From Eonycteris spelaea (Eukaryota > Chordata > Mammalia > Chiroptera > Pteropodidae), in the NCBI GenBank assembly GCA_003508835.1, contig PUFA01000068.1, positions 2,790,001 through 2,854,000 on the forward strand: DNA of 64,000 nucleotides. Reading direction: 5' to 3'. Position numbers and translations under genes: made by a program. Within the stretch, counting starts at the first letter, position 1, and the number at the start of each line of letters is the position of its first letter. Below, in pieces: positions 31,276-41,185 of this stretch. Below the pieces are notes generated by a model. It was not told the DNA's origin, ran no database searches, and saw only the letters and a list, made by a program, of their open reading frames with translations.

Positions 31276-32844
31276 GAAAAGTATCTGAAACATGTCCTTC
31301 CACTAATGTCCCTTCACGTGTCATGCGTCCTTCCACATCATCTCTGGCCATGGCAGACATTGTTAATCAATCGTGGCACTTAGTTCTGATGTGGCTTCAC
31401 ACTATTTCACACAGTGCTCCAGGCATCCACTAACAATTGCTTGAAGTTGGCCTCCCGTTGAAACATTTCTCTAGACTACATGACTCACAGAGCTTCCGTG
31501 AACTCTGAAAATTTATAGCTCTCTTAAAGAAAAAGGTAATTCCATTCTCTGCTTTAGAGGGTTCATTTTCATTTATATAAAAATTTATTCAAATATTTTC
31601 ATATTCTAATGATTTTTAAGTCTCTTGTAGACCTTCCCTTTCCCAATTATTCCAATCTAGAATAATTTTGATATGAATGTTGCTTGTCCTGAAAACCCTC
31701 TAATCTTTATTATTAAATTATATTAAGAGGTTAGACTCACTTGACCTTAAACTTATAGTTTCAGGTTAGCTTGAATTTAAAGATAGTACTATTCACAAAT
31801 ACAAGTTTAAAGTTTGGGAATTTGCTATTTTAAAATAAAAAGTGTGTGTGGCAGGGGTGGGGGTGCTCAGTCAGAAAACCCTAAATTTAAAAGTACTTCA
31901 GGAAAAAAATATAAAAACTTTCTGATGTGATGAAACTAGCCCTAGTGTATTGATTACTCAAAAGATAGTCTCATGCCAATTGTAAATAATTCTAAGTTCT
32001 GCATTTCTATTTAAGAATTCTGAGAATCATGTTACAAATTAGCCAAGACTAAGGGGGAAAAGATTTTAAAAATATGATGCAGTTGACCTTTATTGTTTTT
32101 GAATCTTATGAAATCTGTGCCAATGAAAACATTGTTTTTTTGTTTTTTTTTCCATTGGCACTGGGTTGAAATTGTAGAAAATGGTGATTTCGCTCTGTTT
32201 ATTAACCTCAAAGAACATTGTGTCAGGATGGGAATGAATATTTCAAGTAGGCAAACAATCTTTCCAAAACAATTTGGAGTCATTTGGAGTGGCCTGGATA
32301 GGTGGGGTTTGATATCCTGATCTAGACTCAAAACAGAAACATTTTGGTTCTGGACACATTGTTGTGAGGTCTGGAAGGGTTCCCTCAACATCAACTGTGC
32401 CCTGGATCCAAACCCAGATCTTACTTCTGAGGAGGCCTAATCAGAAGCTTGGACTGCATTGCAGTACTTAACCAGTCACAAGGCCTGAGCAGCCTTGAAC
32501 TCTGATGGGAAAATGTACTGAGACAAGTGGCCCTAGCTCAGATGGAGCCAATATCTAAAACCTCAGGAGACTGGATTGAGACCCTAAAGGGCACAGAGAT
32601 TGGCTGAAGTAGCAAAATGTCTGAATTATAAAAATATTTGACCAGAAAAAGATGCAGTATCTTAAGATGTAGAAGTGGCTGAAACTTAACTCCTCAAAGG
32701 GAGTTACTTGGTGAAGGTGCCTATAAGGTAACCCCTCTGTAAGCAGCAGAATCAAATAAATGTGACCAGCTTCCTTAAATGGTTGTTCCCTTACATGTGA
32801 CCAGCATTCTCCCTGTGACTATATGGCATCACGCAAAGAGGAGT
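31276..32844. other. No gene or named repeat seen
   Basis: AT-rich between 31,540 and 32,050. Plus and minus frames overlap at 32,032-32,394 and are unrecognised. TGTGACCAGC occurs twice, near 32,762 and 32,797, without further structure. Confidence 0.4.
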
Positions 32845-33075
32845 ACACTTGCAATCCAAAGATCTGAATTCAGATACTAGCTCCATAGTGCCTTGTATAA
32901 AGCCTGATGTTAGGTAAGAGAAGACGTATTCTAACATATTAGAAAAAAAACTAAAAGGAGGCAACGTAACAACAGCTAATAGTAATCACTCACGTCATAA
33001 ATTTCCACTTAAACTCTCTGGCCTTGAGTTGATTCATCTGTAAAATGGAGCCATCTACCTCCAAGGAAAATCCAG
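32845..33075 (+). mobile_element. MIR SINE interrupted by about 85 bp
   Basis: CAAAGATCTGAATTCAGATAC and TAGCTCCATAGTGCC are a sense MIR head. CTCTCTGGCCTTGAGTTGATT and CATCTGTAAAATGGAGCCATC resume the core at about 33,014. The intervening block holds one copy of the duplicated 44-bp motif described in the findings. Confidence 0.6.
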
Positions 33076-33084
33076 GGGACTACA

Positions 33085-33565
33085 AGGCCCCCCCTACTTG
33101 TCCTTTTCCAGGCCAGTCTCATCTCCTGGTCTTCCGGTTTGTTGCTCTCGCCACACCGGTCACACTGGCCATCTTGTGATTCTCCATTCTGGCTTTATGA
33201 GCTTTGCTGTTTCTGCCCTCTGCCTGGAACCTGGCTCCTCCAGATGGCTGCTTGGCAAACTCCCTCACCTTCTCCAAGTTTCACCCTCTCAGAGGTCTAC
33301 CTTGAGTAGCCCTCATTAATACGACGATCTGCTCCCTTGTCACCCTCCAGATTTTCCATATCCCTTTTGACATTTTTTTCCTTAGCACTTATCACTAACA
33401 GACCTCTTTGCTGATTTATTATGCTTATTACTTATTATGTCTCCCAGATAGAATTTCCTTTAAGATAAAGGACGTGTGTCAGTCTTTTCATTGATGCTGC
33501 ACCTAGAACAGTGACTGGCATCAAAGAAGGCACTCGATACATATTTTTTTAATGAATAAATGAAA
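33085..33565 (+). mobile_element. L2 LINE 3' portion
   Basis: CACTGGCCATCTTGTGATTC, CTGCCTGGAACCTGGCTCC, TTTTTCCTTAGCACTTATC, GAACAGTGACTGGCATC and AATGAATAAATGAAAG give the L2 gene end and 3' UTR in order. Confidence 0.88.
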
Positions 33566-33999
33566 GCTAACCCCTAAGCAACCAGATGAGCTCATGCAAC
33601 GCAGCTCATTTGGTTTATTCTGAGTGCTGCCCTGGTGTCATTTGCATAAAGCCTGTTGACTCTTAGTTTTAGATAATATCCCAATAAATAAGCTTTTTGG
33701 TTCTTCAGTTCACAACAGAAAAGAACACTCCCAAAAGGTGGCGATATGACAACAGCTAGCAGTGATTGTTAATGTCTTGACAACAGGAAAGGAGATTTAA
33801 AACTTAAAAACTACTGGTAGAATGAAAAGATCATATGTCTGAGGCCATTTTATGAAGGCAAACAGCCTCAAAGAACTCAAGTCACATGTAATGATATGCA
33901 GTTATTGTGTTTAGAATAACAATTGTAGTCGTTAACAAAATTGGATCATGCTTGTTAAACTACCTAGAAAAAGGTAAGAATATGTTGCGCACTGCAGGT
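33566..33999. other. No gene seen; second copy of the 44-bp motif
   Basis: Unique-looking apart from 33,733-33,776, which aligns without gaps to 32,953-32,996. Confidence 0.5.
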
Positions 34000-34150
34000 T
34001 AGTAAAGCATTTATTGAATATCTAATAGGTGCCAGACACTGGGCTAAGTGCTAGAGATTTAAAGGAAGACAAGATATGTGTTTGAAGTCTAGAGCATGAA
34101 ACAGTCTAGAGCATGAAGAATTGTAAACTATTTTTAAATTTTGTCAAGAA
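34000..34150 (-). mobile_element. L2 3' end, antisense, with a tandem duplication
   Basis: AGCATTTATTGAATATCTAAT, AGGTGCCAGACACTGGGCTA and AGTGCTAGAGATTTAAAGG are antisense L2 3' UTR. AGTCTAGAGCATGAA is repeated exactly at 34,086 and 34,103 (17-bp period). Confidence 0.8.
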
Positions 34151-34596
34151 ATAATGACGTTTTAGCAAGTATGATTAATTACACTGGAAAATATAATAAT
34201 ATGGAAGAGTTCATTCACTGGATAAATGATTGATTGTGGATTTTTTTGTGAATCCCAAAGTTGGAGGAGCATTAGTCAGCTAATCAGGCTTACATCAAAG
34301 GGATAAATTTGCTGCCCTAATTAATATATGGTGTCTAGTCCAAACCGTTCTTTCTCTCCACTTCTAAAAGTATCATATTGACAAGCAAGGTTGAATTTGG
34401 CAGCCAAGAGGAAGCTGACGTTAGTTGGTACCATATTTCAACACTCAATTTTTAATGCTCTATTATGCAGTTTCAGTATTATTCTATAATTTTTCATATG
34501 AATAGCTTTTTCACCAACAAGATTGCAAACTCCTTAACATTAGAAACAAGGTTACAAATGTGACCAGACCAGGGCTGTGTACGTTCATACTTAGAG
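34151..34596. other. No gene or named repeat seen
   Basis: AT-rich sequence without clear structure. Confidence 0.45.
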
Positions 34597-34838
34597 TTAG
34601 CTAATATTTATTCATTGTCTCCTCTATGGGAGCTCTGTGCAAGGCATTTTTCATGCTATCTAACTTAATCTTTATATTGTCTCTTAAAGAATCTCGTGAT
34701 GTAGATGGTATTATCACAATATTTGGAGTGAGGAAATGGAAGCGAGGTGGTGTATGGTAGGTAATTTATGAACCTACATCTTGTAAGTGGATTTAAATTC
34801 AGACCCTGGGCTTCAGGTTTCATGGTGTTGAGTAATGA
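34597..34838 (-). mobile_element. MIR SINE, antisense, nearly full length
   Basis: GCTAATATTTATTCATTGTC, CTAACTTAATCTTTATATTG, AGAATCTCGTGATGTAGATGG and TTGTAAGTGGATTTAAATTC run tail to head. Confidence 0.8.
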
Positions 34839-35514
34839 GTTTTTAGCCACCCTTTGGCTTCTACTGAAGTTAGTTTAATATCATCTTAGAATATTTTTTT
34901 GATTTTTGGATTATTTATTTTCTTTTTGTCATTTGGACTCTTAACTTGTAGATCTAGTTTTACATCTGTGCTGCAGCTTAGCACCCAAAATAGAAATTTT
35001 ATATGTGATAGAGCCAGAGTGTATTTTTCTTTATCCCTTGGTTTTTTTCTTTCCTACTCACATAGCTTGTGGTTCAATTATTTTCCTTAGACTTTCAAAC
35101 TAAAATAATTTGCCTTTGGGTAGAAGCCAAGGACAGACCATTCTCAGTCTTCTGCAGAATTGGTTTTCTAAGCAGCGCAAATGAAAGAATTCCCATATCT
35201 TACAATGGGTATTTGAAAATTAGTTATTTCGGACAATCAATGTTAAAATATAGTCTCTTTTCAAAACCTAGTATCTTTTCACTACATCTACCCTTAGGAA
35301 ACGACTCAATCAATAGCTATAGAGACTAGAGCAATGAAGCAAAAACCTGTACCAATTACCATTTCCAGATTCATGTAGTAGTTTGTCTCTTTTGCATTGT
35401 TTGAAACTTTGATGAAGCTATTTAATGTCCCACTTTTTATGCATAAAAATTATTTCTTACTTTACAGAAAAATAGGAATTGGAAAGAACACTTGAACTAA
35501 ATAAAATAATCATA
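34839..35514. other. No gene or named repeat seen
   Basis: AT-rich. Plus frames at 34,899-35,090 and 35,069-35,329 are hydrophobic only because the sequence is T-rich. Confidence 0.45.
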
Positions 35515-35750
35515 CAGCTTACGTTTATAGAGCACTTACCTTGTGCCAGGAATAATGTTAGGTTGCCTTATCTGTGTTAGTGTAGTTAACAACTACAAGC
35601 CCTTGTGGTAGATAATTTTCTCCACATAAAATAGATGAATCGACACTCAAAGAAATCAGTTGTCTAAGATCACTCAACTGTAACAGATGCCATATCCAGG
35701 ACTCAAAACCAAATCAGATGGCTCCAGAATGCTTGTTCTACATCTTTTCT
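35515..35750 (-). mobile_element. MIR SINE, antisense, nearly full length
   Basis: TTTATAGAGCACTTACCTTG, GTGCCAGGAATAATGTTAGG, CTAAGATCACTCAACTGTAAC and TATCCAGGACTCAAAACC cover most of the element. Confidence 0.85.
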
Positions 35751-35751
35751 A

Positions 35752-35772
35752 AAAAATAAATAAATAAATAAA
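35752..35772. repeat. (AAAT)n short tetranucleotide repeat
   Basis: Four to five AAAT units at the edge of the L1M-type fragment. Confidence 0.85.
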
Positions 35773-36290
35773 CTTTTATTTTGGAATATTTTCAATGGAC
35801 AGAAAAGTTACAAGGATAATACAGAGAGTTCATGTATACCCCTCGCCCAGTGTTATCCTCTTGCATTTTTATGGGACATTTGTCAAAACTAAGCAACTGA
35901 TGTTGGTACATTACCATTAACTAAATTTCAGACTTTATTCAGATTTCACCAGTTTTTCTGCTAAGGTTCCTTTTCTGTTGCAAGATTCAGTCTAAAGAAC
36001 ATTGCATTTGGTTGTCATGTTCCCCTATCTCTATGCTCTGTAACAGTTTGTCAGTCTTCCCTTATTTTTCATGACCTCGACAGTCTTGAGAAGTACTAGC
36101 CAGGTGTTCTGTAGAGTTTATCTGACGTTTTCTCATGATTAGACTGAGGTTATGAGTTTTTTGAAAGAATATCACAGAGGTAGAGCCCTTGTTCTTAACC
36201 ACTTCCTGATACTGTATCACCTATATTATATGTGAGCAGAATATTTCTATTTGCCATTCTACCAAAGAATGAACTACATACAGCTCTAGT
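35773..36290. mobile_element. Old L1M-type fragment
   Basis: TTTATTTTGGAATATTTTCAA, CAGAAAAGTTACAAGGATAA, TACAGAGAGTTCATGTATACC, CAACTGATGTTGGTACATTA, TTCAGATTTCACCAGTTTTTC and TTTCTCATGATTAGACTGAGG form a well-known old L1 segment. Orientation is not stated because I am not certain of it. Confidence 0.75.
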
Positions 36291-36479
36291 GTGATTTCAA
36301 AAAAAAGGGAGAAAGGGTGGTTCATTTAAGAAAATAGTATAATTAAAAATTCCATGATGACTTGCTTCTTGACATTGACAGCCTGATAATTAATGTCGGC
36401 ACTGAGAAATTCCTAATGAAATGATGTTTCAGGTGAAGAGAAGTCCCAATACGTTCATGTTGGAAGTATTTCCAAGAGA

Positions 36480-36870
36480 AGTAAGCCTAATTATGACAAA
36501 AGTTTTATTCAGAGAAATTTCTATAGTGCTATTTATGATAATGAAATATTTTAAAAATAGCATAAATACCTAACGACAGAGGAATTTTACATAAATTTTA
36601 GCATATTTCTAAACAGTATATTATATGACCTTTTAAAATGATGTTTATAAAAGGTGGGTAATAGTATAGACAATATTTAGTAGAAAAAGCAAGCTAAAAC
36701 ATTGCTTGTTTGTTACAGTCACAACTAATAATATTACATTTTCCAAAAACAGCTAGAAGAAAATATACCAAAATGTCAACAGTGGATATTTTGGGGTGGC
36801 AGGATTATGGGTAAATTTTACTTTCTTCTACTTTTCCATACATTTCATGCAATTAGCAAGACTATTTTGT
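36480..36870 (+). mobile_element. Old L1 3' end
   Basis: ATAGTGCTATTTATGATAATG, AGAAAATATACCAAAATGTC, AACAGTGGATATTTTGGGGTG, GCAGGATTATGGGTAAATTTT and ACTTTCTTCTACTTTTCC keep the L1 M-type ORF2-end and 3' UTR order. Confidence 0.75.
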
Positions 36871-37159
36871 GATTTTCAAGAGGTGATTACACAGAAGAAT
36901 CCTTGAGAGTAAAGCACATGAATTAGGCTTCATTCTGTCCTTAACCCCCAAGGGCAGAATACCAACATTCTCTGAGTATGGGGAGCTGGGAAGAAGAAGA
37001 AGGTACTTCACCACCTCCCACCTCACACCAACATCAACACCCCCATATTTACATTCCCCCAGCTCAACAGCCCTCCAAAGGCCAGGTGCATACCTGCAGC
37101 AACTTGACTCTATACTGAGACAGAGATGGATACTTACTAGCTCTGTAATTTTGAATCAA

Positions 37160-37370
37160 GAAGCAGTATAAAGAAGTGATTAAGTGAATTCCCACTTCCT
37201 GGCTTTGGACCCTGGGCAAGTTATTTAAATCTCTGTGTTTCCATTTCCTCATTTATAAAATGGGAATAGTAATGGTATATACCTATGAGATCTGAGGGAG
37301 GACAAAATAAGTTAATAAATGCCTAGCACTTAGTAGGTACTCAGTGAATGACATTCATGATGGTAGCTTG
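37160..37370 (+). mobile_element. MIR SINE
   Basis: GACCCTGGGCAAGTTATTTA, TTTCCTCATTTATAAAATGG, GAATAGTAATGGTATATACC and AGCACTTAGTAGGTACTCAG are excellent sense MIR matches. AAGAAGTGATTAAGTGAATTC fits the head. Confidence 0.9.
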
Positions 37371-38334
37371 TGGCTGAACATTAATTTCTATTCAGTGGGG
37401 ATTTGAGAATTCTCTACTAAATGGTGACCTCCAGCTCTAAAATGTTATGACTCTAGTTATCCAGAGGCTACAGCTTCTCAAACTTGACTCTGAAAAACAT
37501 GTATGGGTTTCTGATGCAGCCAGAATTTAACATCTATTCATGCGTAAGAACCGTGTATAAATTCCAGCTTTGATTTCTGAAAGTCAGGAAAGTGTGTCCC
37601 AGAAGGATCTCCATCTGCAGGCCATCGCCGTTGGTTTTTCATGCTGGATCATAGAATAAAAGAAGTTGGTTCTGCCAGAGTCGATGTGTTCTTACAGCCA
37701 AAAACCCTAAACGTTCTCTTGTGGCCACACGTGACATGATTTAACATTTTAGTCATTTTATAAAGAAGCAGCTCATTAATTTATTTAAAGTTGTAAGTGC
37801 TGTGGAACTGGGAGTGCCAAACCCTTAATATTTAATACAATATTAAGAATACAAATAATAGGAGAAGTGGCTCGACCTGTTCATAGGTTAGTGGATACAG
37901 AGAAGCTATTGAAAAGTTTAATTTCCAGAGCTCTTAATTCAGGGAAGTGTTTGGCAAGTGAAATGAATATTTGGGTTTGAGGACTCAGCTTGGGGAGACT
38001 ACTAAAAACATCCTCAGGCGCCTGGTTGGTGACTGTTGCCAAGAAGTTGCAAAGACATGAAACTGAGGTCCAAGGCAGGAACACCACCCTGGGTATTGGG
38101 AAACCTAGGTCTCCCAGGGAAGGTTGATCCTGCTTTGGAAGCCTTCAATGTCCAACCTGGCCCACTGAGGGCCCAGGCAGAAAGGAAAACAGGTCCCCAA
38201 TCTGTGCAGATGGAGCAAAGGGGGTCTTGGACTTACAGAAAGGATGTAACCAGCCTATGTGTTTTGGATTGAAGTCAATCCTAAATCAGGTCAGTTTAAG
38301 AGAGGACGTTTAAAACTAGTTGAGATGAGTTTAT
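37371..38334. other. No gene seen
   Basis: A possible MIR-type tail lies near 37,415-37,455 and a possible MER5A scrap at 37,465-37,545. The remainder looks unique. The frame at 38,036-38,272 is unrecognised. Confidence 0.4.
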
Positions 38335-38785
38335 AACTTCTACATGGAAATAACATTTGCAAAGCACTTTGCAATCTCTAGTAGTGTAATCATGATTGGA
38401 GCCAGGCAGACCTGGGTTTGAATTCCAGATCCAAAATTTATGAGCTAAAAACCGGTGCAAATTGCTTAAGCTCTCTATTCCCCAGTTGCTTTTTATAGGT
38501 GCTGGAAAGTTATGTAAGAATCTGTTTCAAAGTGCTAAGCACAGAGGTAGGCATGTAGTGAACATCCAATAAAGGGTCGCCATTGGTGTATAGTCTTTGC
38601 TCTTCACAGTAACCCTTTGAGGCAGCTGCTGTTATGGTCCCTGTTTTAAAGATGAGGAAGGTGAGGTTTAGAGAAGCTGAGTAGTCTCTCCATAATTAGA
38701 CAGATAGAGGCAGAGGAAGTGCCAACATTCAAGACCCCACCTTAGATCTTAACTTCAAGGTCTTCTGATTGCATGACAAGGACAT
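38335..38785 (-). mobile_element. MIR SINE, antisense, split by a sense MIR
   Basis: The right part is clear: ACAGTAACCCTTTGAGGCAG, TTTTAAAGATGAGGAAGGTG, AGAAGCTGAGTAGTCTCTCC. A short left part (TTTGCAAAGCACTTTGC near 38,354) precedes the sense copy at 38,385-38,582. This fits one MIR inserted into another. Confidence 0.68.
38385..38582 (+). mobile_element. MIR SINE nested in an antisense MIR
   Basis: TTGGAGCCAGGCAGACCTGGG, TTTGAATTCCAGATCCAAAA, AAATTGCTTAAGCTCTCTATT and AAAGTGCTAAGCACAGAGGTA mark the sense element. Confidence 0.82.
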
Positions 38786-39784
38786 GCCTTTCTCTGAGTG
38801 CAGCACCAACCAGGTGCTCATTTCTATCAGTCAACCAAGTGTATTTAGAGCAGCTACTTTTCTTTGAGTGTGCACTTGGAAAACGAAGGAGTAACAGCTG
38901 TTGCCCCGGAGGCTCTTATAAAGTGGTCCAGGCTCTGAGTTATGCCGTCCCAGATTTTCTGAAACAGATCACAAGCAGTTAAACAGCCAGTGAGAACAGG
39001 TCTGCAGTGTGACCCGGCACACAAGTCTCTATAGGTACAGGTAGTAGAGTGGGGATAGCGTCTGAGTACAGGACATGTCTGGAAGCCTGCTTGTTTTGGG
39101 GCAGTATCTGGAATTTGGGGCTGTCCAGACCCATTGGCACAGCTGTCTGAAACTAGACCATCTTCCCCTGTGCCCTGGCCTTTCTGGCTAAGAGTTGGTT
39201 CAGTTTTGTTCAGCAAAACACCATCCTCTATTGTCAGCCATTTATTATCTGGGTTTTGACTTGCAGCAAGTCCCCATCAGTCCTCCCAAAACTCAGAAGC
39301 ACACAGTTTGTCACTCATTATTCATGTAATGTGATGAATAATATAAACAGACTTCCACATCCCTGCCAGTCTGCCTTGGAGTAGCACATAAGCACTCCCC
39401 CTGCCCTCCACTCCCTGCCCACTGCAACCTGAAAGAGAACCACACAGGATGCCAGCATATTCAAGCATTCCCAGCCACCCCTGGCCACCCAGTTCCCCAA
39501 CTCTACGCCACAGAAAGGAGGCTAAGTAGATGTTGCAGCCACCAAGTTCAGGGGCCACGCCTCTCAGGCTGGACTCCCAGGGGAACTTGGAATAGAAAGC
39601 CTAATGTCTTTCTAGCAATCTGAGTTCTGCTGCATCGTCCACGCTTGTGTGCGCATCCCTCACTCAGAGTGCACTCTGATTTGCTGGTCCTACTCATAAT
39701 GCATAGGTCCTATTTAAATACCCCTTCTCCGTGCAATATTAGGAGTGATGTTTCTTTCCTTTGACCCTTCAAAGTATTTAGTTT
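38786..39784. other. No gene or named repeat seen
   Basis: About 1 kb. A 120-codon minus frame (38,854-39,216) and overlapping minus frames at 39,318-39,558 are unrecognised. Confidence 0.42.
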
Positions 39785-40085
39785 CTGTTTGTTGATCACT
39801 TTCTTTATTATGAAATACTTCAGACACAGAAAAAATATAAATATAAAGAATATCTATGTACCAGTGATCCACCTTAAGAAATGAAACATTCTAAATACGT
39901 TTGATACCCACCCTATTCCCCTCCCTAATCATGTTCCCCTTTCTTTCGTCACCCCTGGTTTAATCACTGTCATGGATGTAGTGTTTAATGATTCCTATGT
40001 ATGTTTTAATGCCTTTAAGACAAAAAGATGTGTTTTTAAATTATAGTCTTTTTGTGTATCTTTAAACGTCTTAGCAATTATATCA
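39785..40085. mobile_element. Old L1M-type fragment, left part
   Basis: TATTATGAAATACTTCAGACA, CACCTTAAGAAATGAAACATT, TTCCCCTCCCTAATCATGTTC and TTTAATCACTGTCATGGATG follow a common old L1 segment. It continues beyond a MIR and a TA repeat. Confidence 0.68.
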
Positions 40086-40089
40086 AATG

Positions 40090-40245
40090 TAGATATCCTT
40101 CAATTTCCTCATTTAACATGGGTTTAATGATAGTACCTACACTCAGAGGGTTGTTGTGAGGACTGAGTTAATATATACAAAGTACATAGTATAAAGTACT
40201 GCCTGGTGCTTAATAGATGTTAAATGTTACTATTTTTTCCAGTTA
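40090..40245 (+). mobile_element. MIR 3' half
   Basis: TCAATTTCCTCATTTAACATG, GATAGTACCTACACTCAGAG, GGGTTGTTGTGAGGACTGAGT and TGCTTAATAGATGTTAAATG are sense MIR. Confidence 0.85.
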
Positions 40246-40282
40246 TCCATGTTATACATTTAGTTAAACCACTTATTTTAAT

Positions 40283-40330
40283 CACTATATATATCACTAT
40301 ATATATATCACTATATATATATATATTTAT
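40283..40330. repeat. TA-rich repeat with an ATCACTATATAT unit
   Basis: Three ATCAC-spaced blocks of TATATAT of growing length, ending in a pure TA run. Confidence 0.9.
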
Positions 40331-40560
40331 AACATTCCATTGTACCAGGAATGTACTGAAATGTACTTCTCCATGACTCTATTGATGAATATTTAGTTGT
40401 TTCCAGTTTTTGCTGTTAGAAACAATTTTGCAGTCAACATTCTTGTACATGTTTCTTGTACATGAGCAAGTTTTTTTAGCTTCTATAAAGAGTGTGGGAT
40501 TGCCCATATGTATCTTTAATATATTTTAACTCACTTCTGGCTAGTATTATAATGGTGTGT
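40331..40560. mobile_element. Old L1M-type fragment, right part
   Basis: ACATTCCATTGTACCAGGAA, TGATGAATATTTAGTTGTTTC, CAGTTTTTGCTGTTAGAAAC and GTCAACATTCTTGTACATG continue the segment begun at 39,785. Confidence 0.7.
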
Positions 40561-40629
40561 ATGCACGCACACAAATATTTTTATTCCTAGCAGATTGTAA
40601 ACTCTTAGAAAACAGGCCTAATGGCATTC

Positions 40630-40790
40630 AATCATTCATTGATTCATTTAGCAACTATGTATTCAGTACTCAGTATAGGCATCATACTGGTCTAGGTGAC
40701 AGGATCCAAAGACCAAATGGCATGGACTGTCTCCCAAGGGTCTCTGTGCTCTGGAAGACTCACTCAGGACACATGTGGTCAGATTAGTAG
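40630..40790 (-). mobile_element. L2 3' end, antisense
   Basis: CATTCATTGATTCATTTAGC, ACTATGTATTCAGTACTCAG and CATACTGGTCTAGGTGACAG are a decayed antisense L2 3' UTR. Confidence 0.68.
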
Positions 40791-40949
40791 TCATTTCAGA
40801 GGGGAAGGTTTTCGCTGGATGTTGGCGATAGACTAGGCATTATGTGTACACTCTCGGTCAAATCCCTCATTAATGGCACCGCTTGCTAATTGGGAGCCTG
40901 GGACTAGTCATTAATCTTGAGTGCAGTTTCCTCTGATGAGAAAGCACTA

Positions 40950-41185
40950 TTTTACCGTCTCCAAGAGCACGGATCAGAGTACCAGTCCCAGCATCACCAC
41001 ATATTAACTGCGTGAATTTGTAGAAAGGATTTAACTTCACTGAGTCCCTGCTTCCTGGTCTGTAAATGGTTCTAATAATAGTATTTGTCCAAAAGGGAGC
41101 TTGTGAAGATTATGTGCGAAAATAAAGTGTTTAGCATAGTGCTTCGCACATAATAAGTGCTTGACAATTGCTGACTATAATGATG
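40950..41185 (+). mobile_element. MIR SINE, nearly full length
   Basis: AGAGCACGGATCAGAGTACC, ATATTAACTGCGTGAATTTG, GGTTCTAATAATAGTATTTG, AGCATAGTGCTTCGCACATAA and TAAGTGCTTGACAATTGC run head to tail. Confidence 0.88.

Noticed and set aside
37465..37545. MER5A copy
   Set aside because: Only CTTCTCAAACTTGACTCTG resembles the terminus. The interior does not follow the family.
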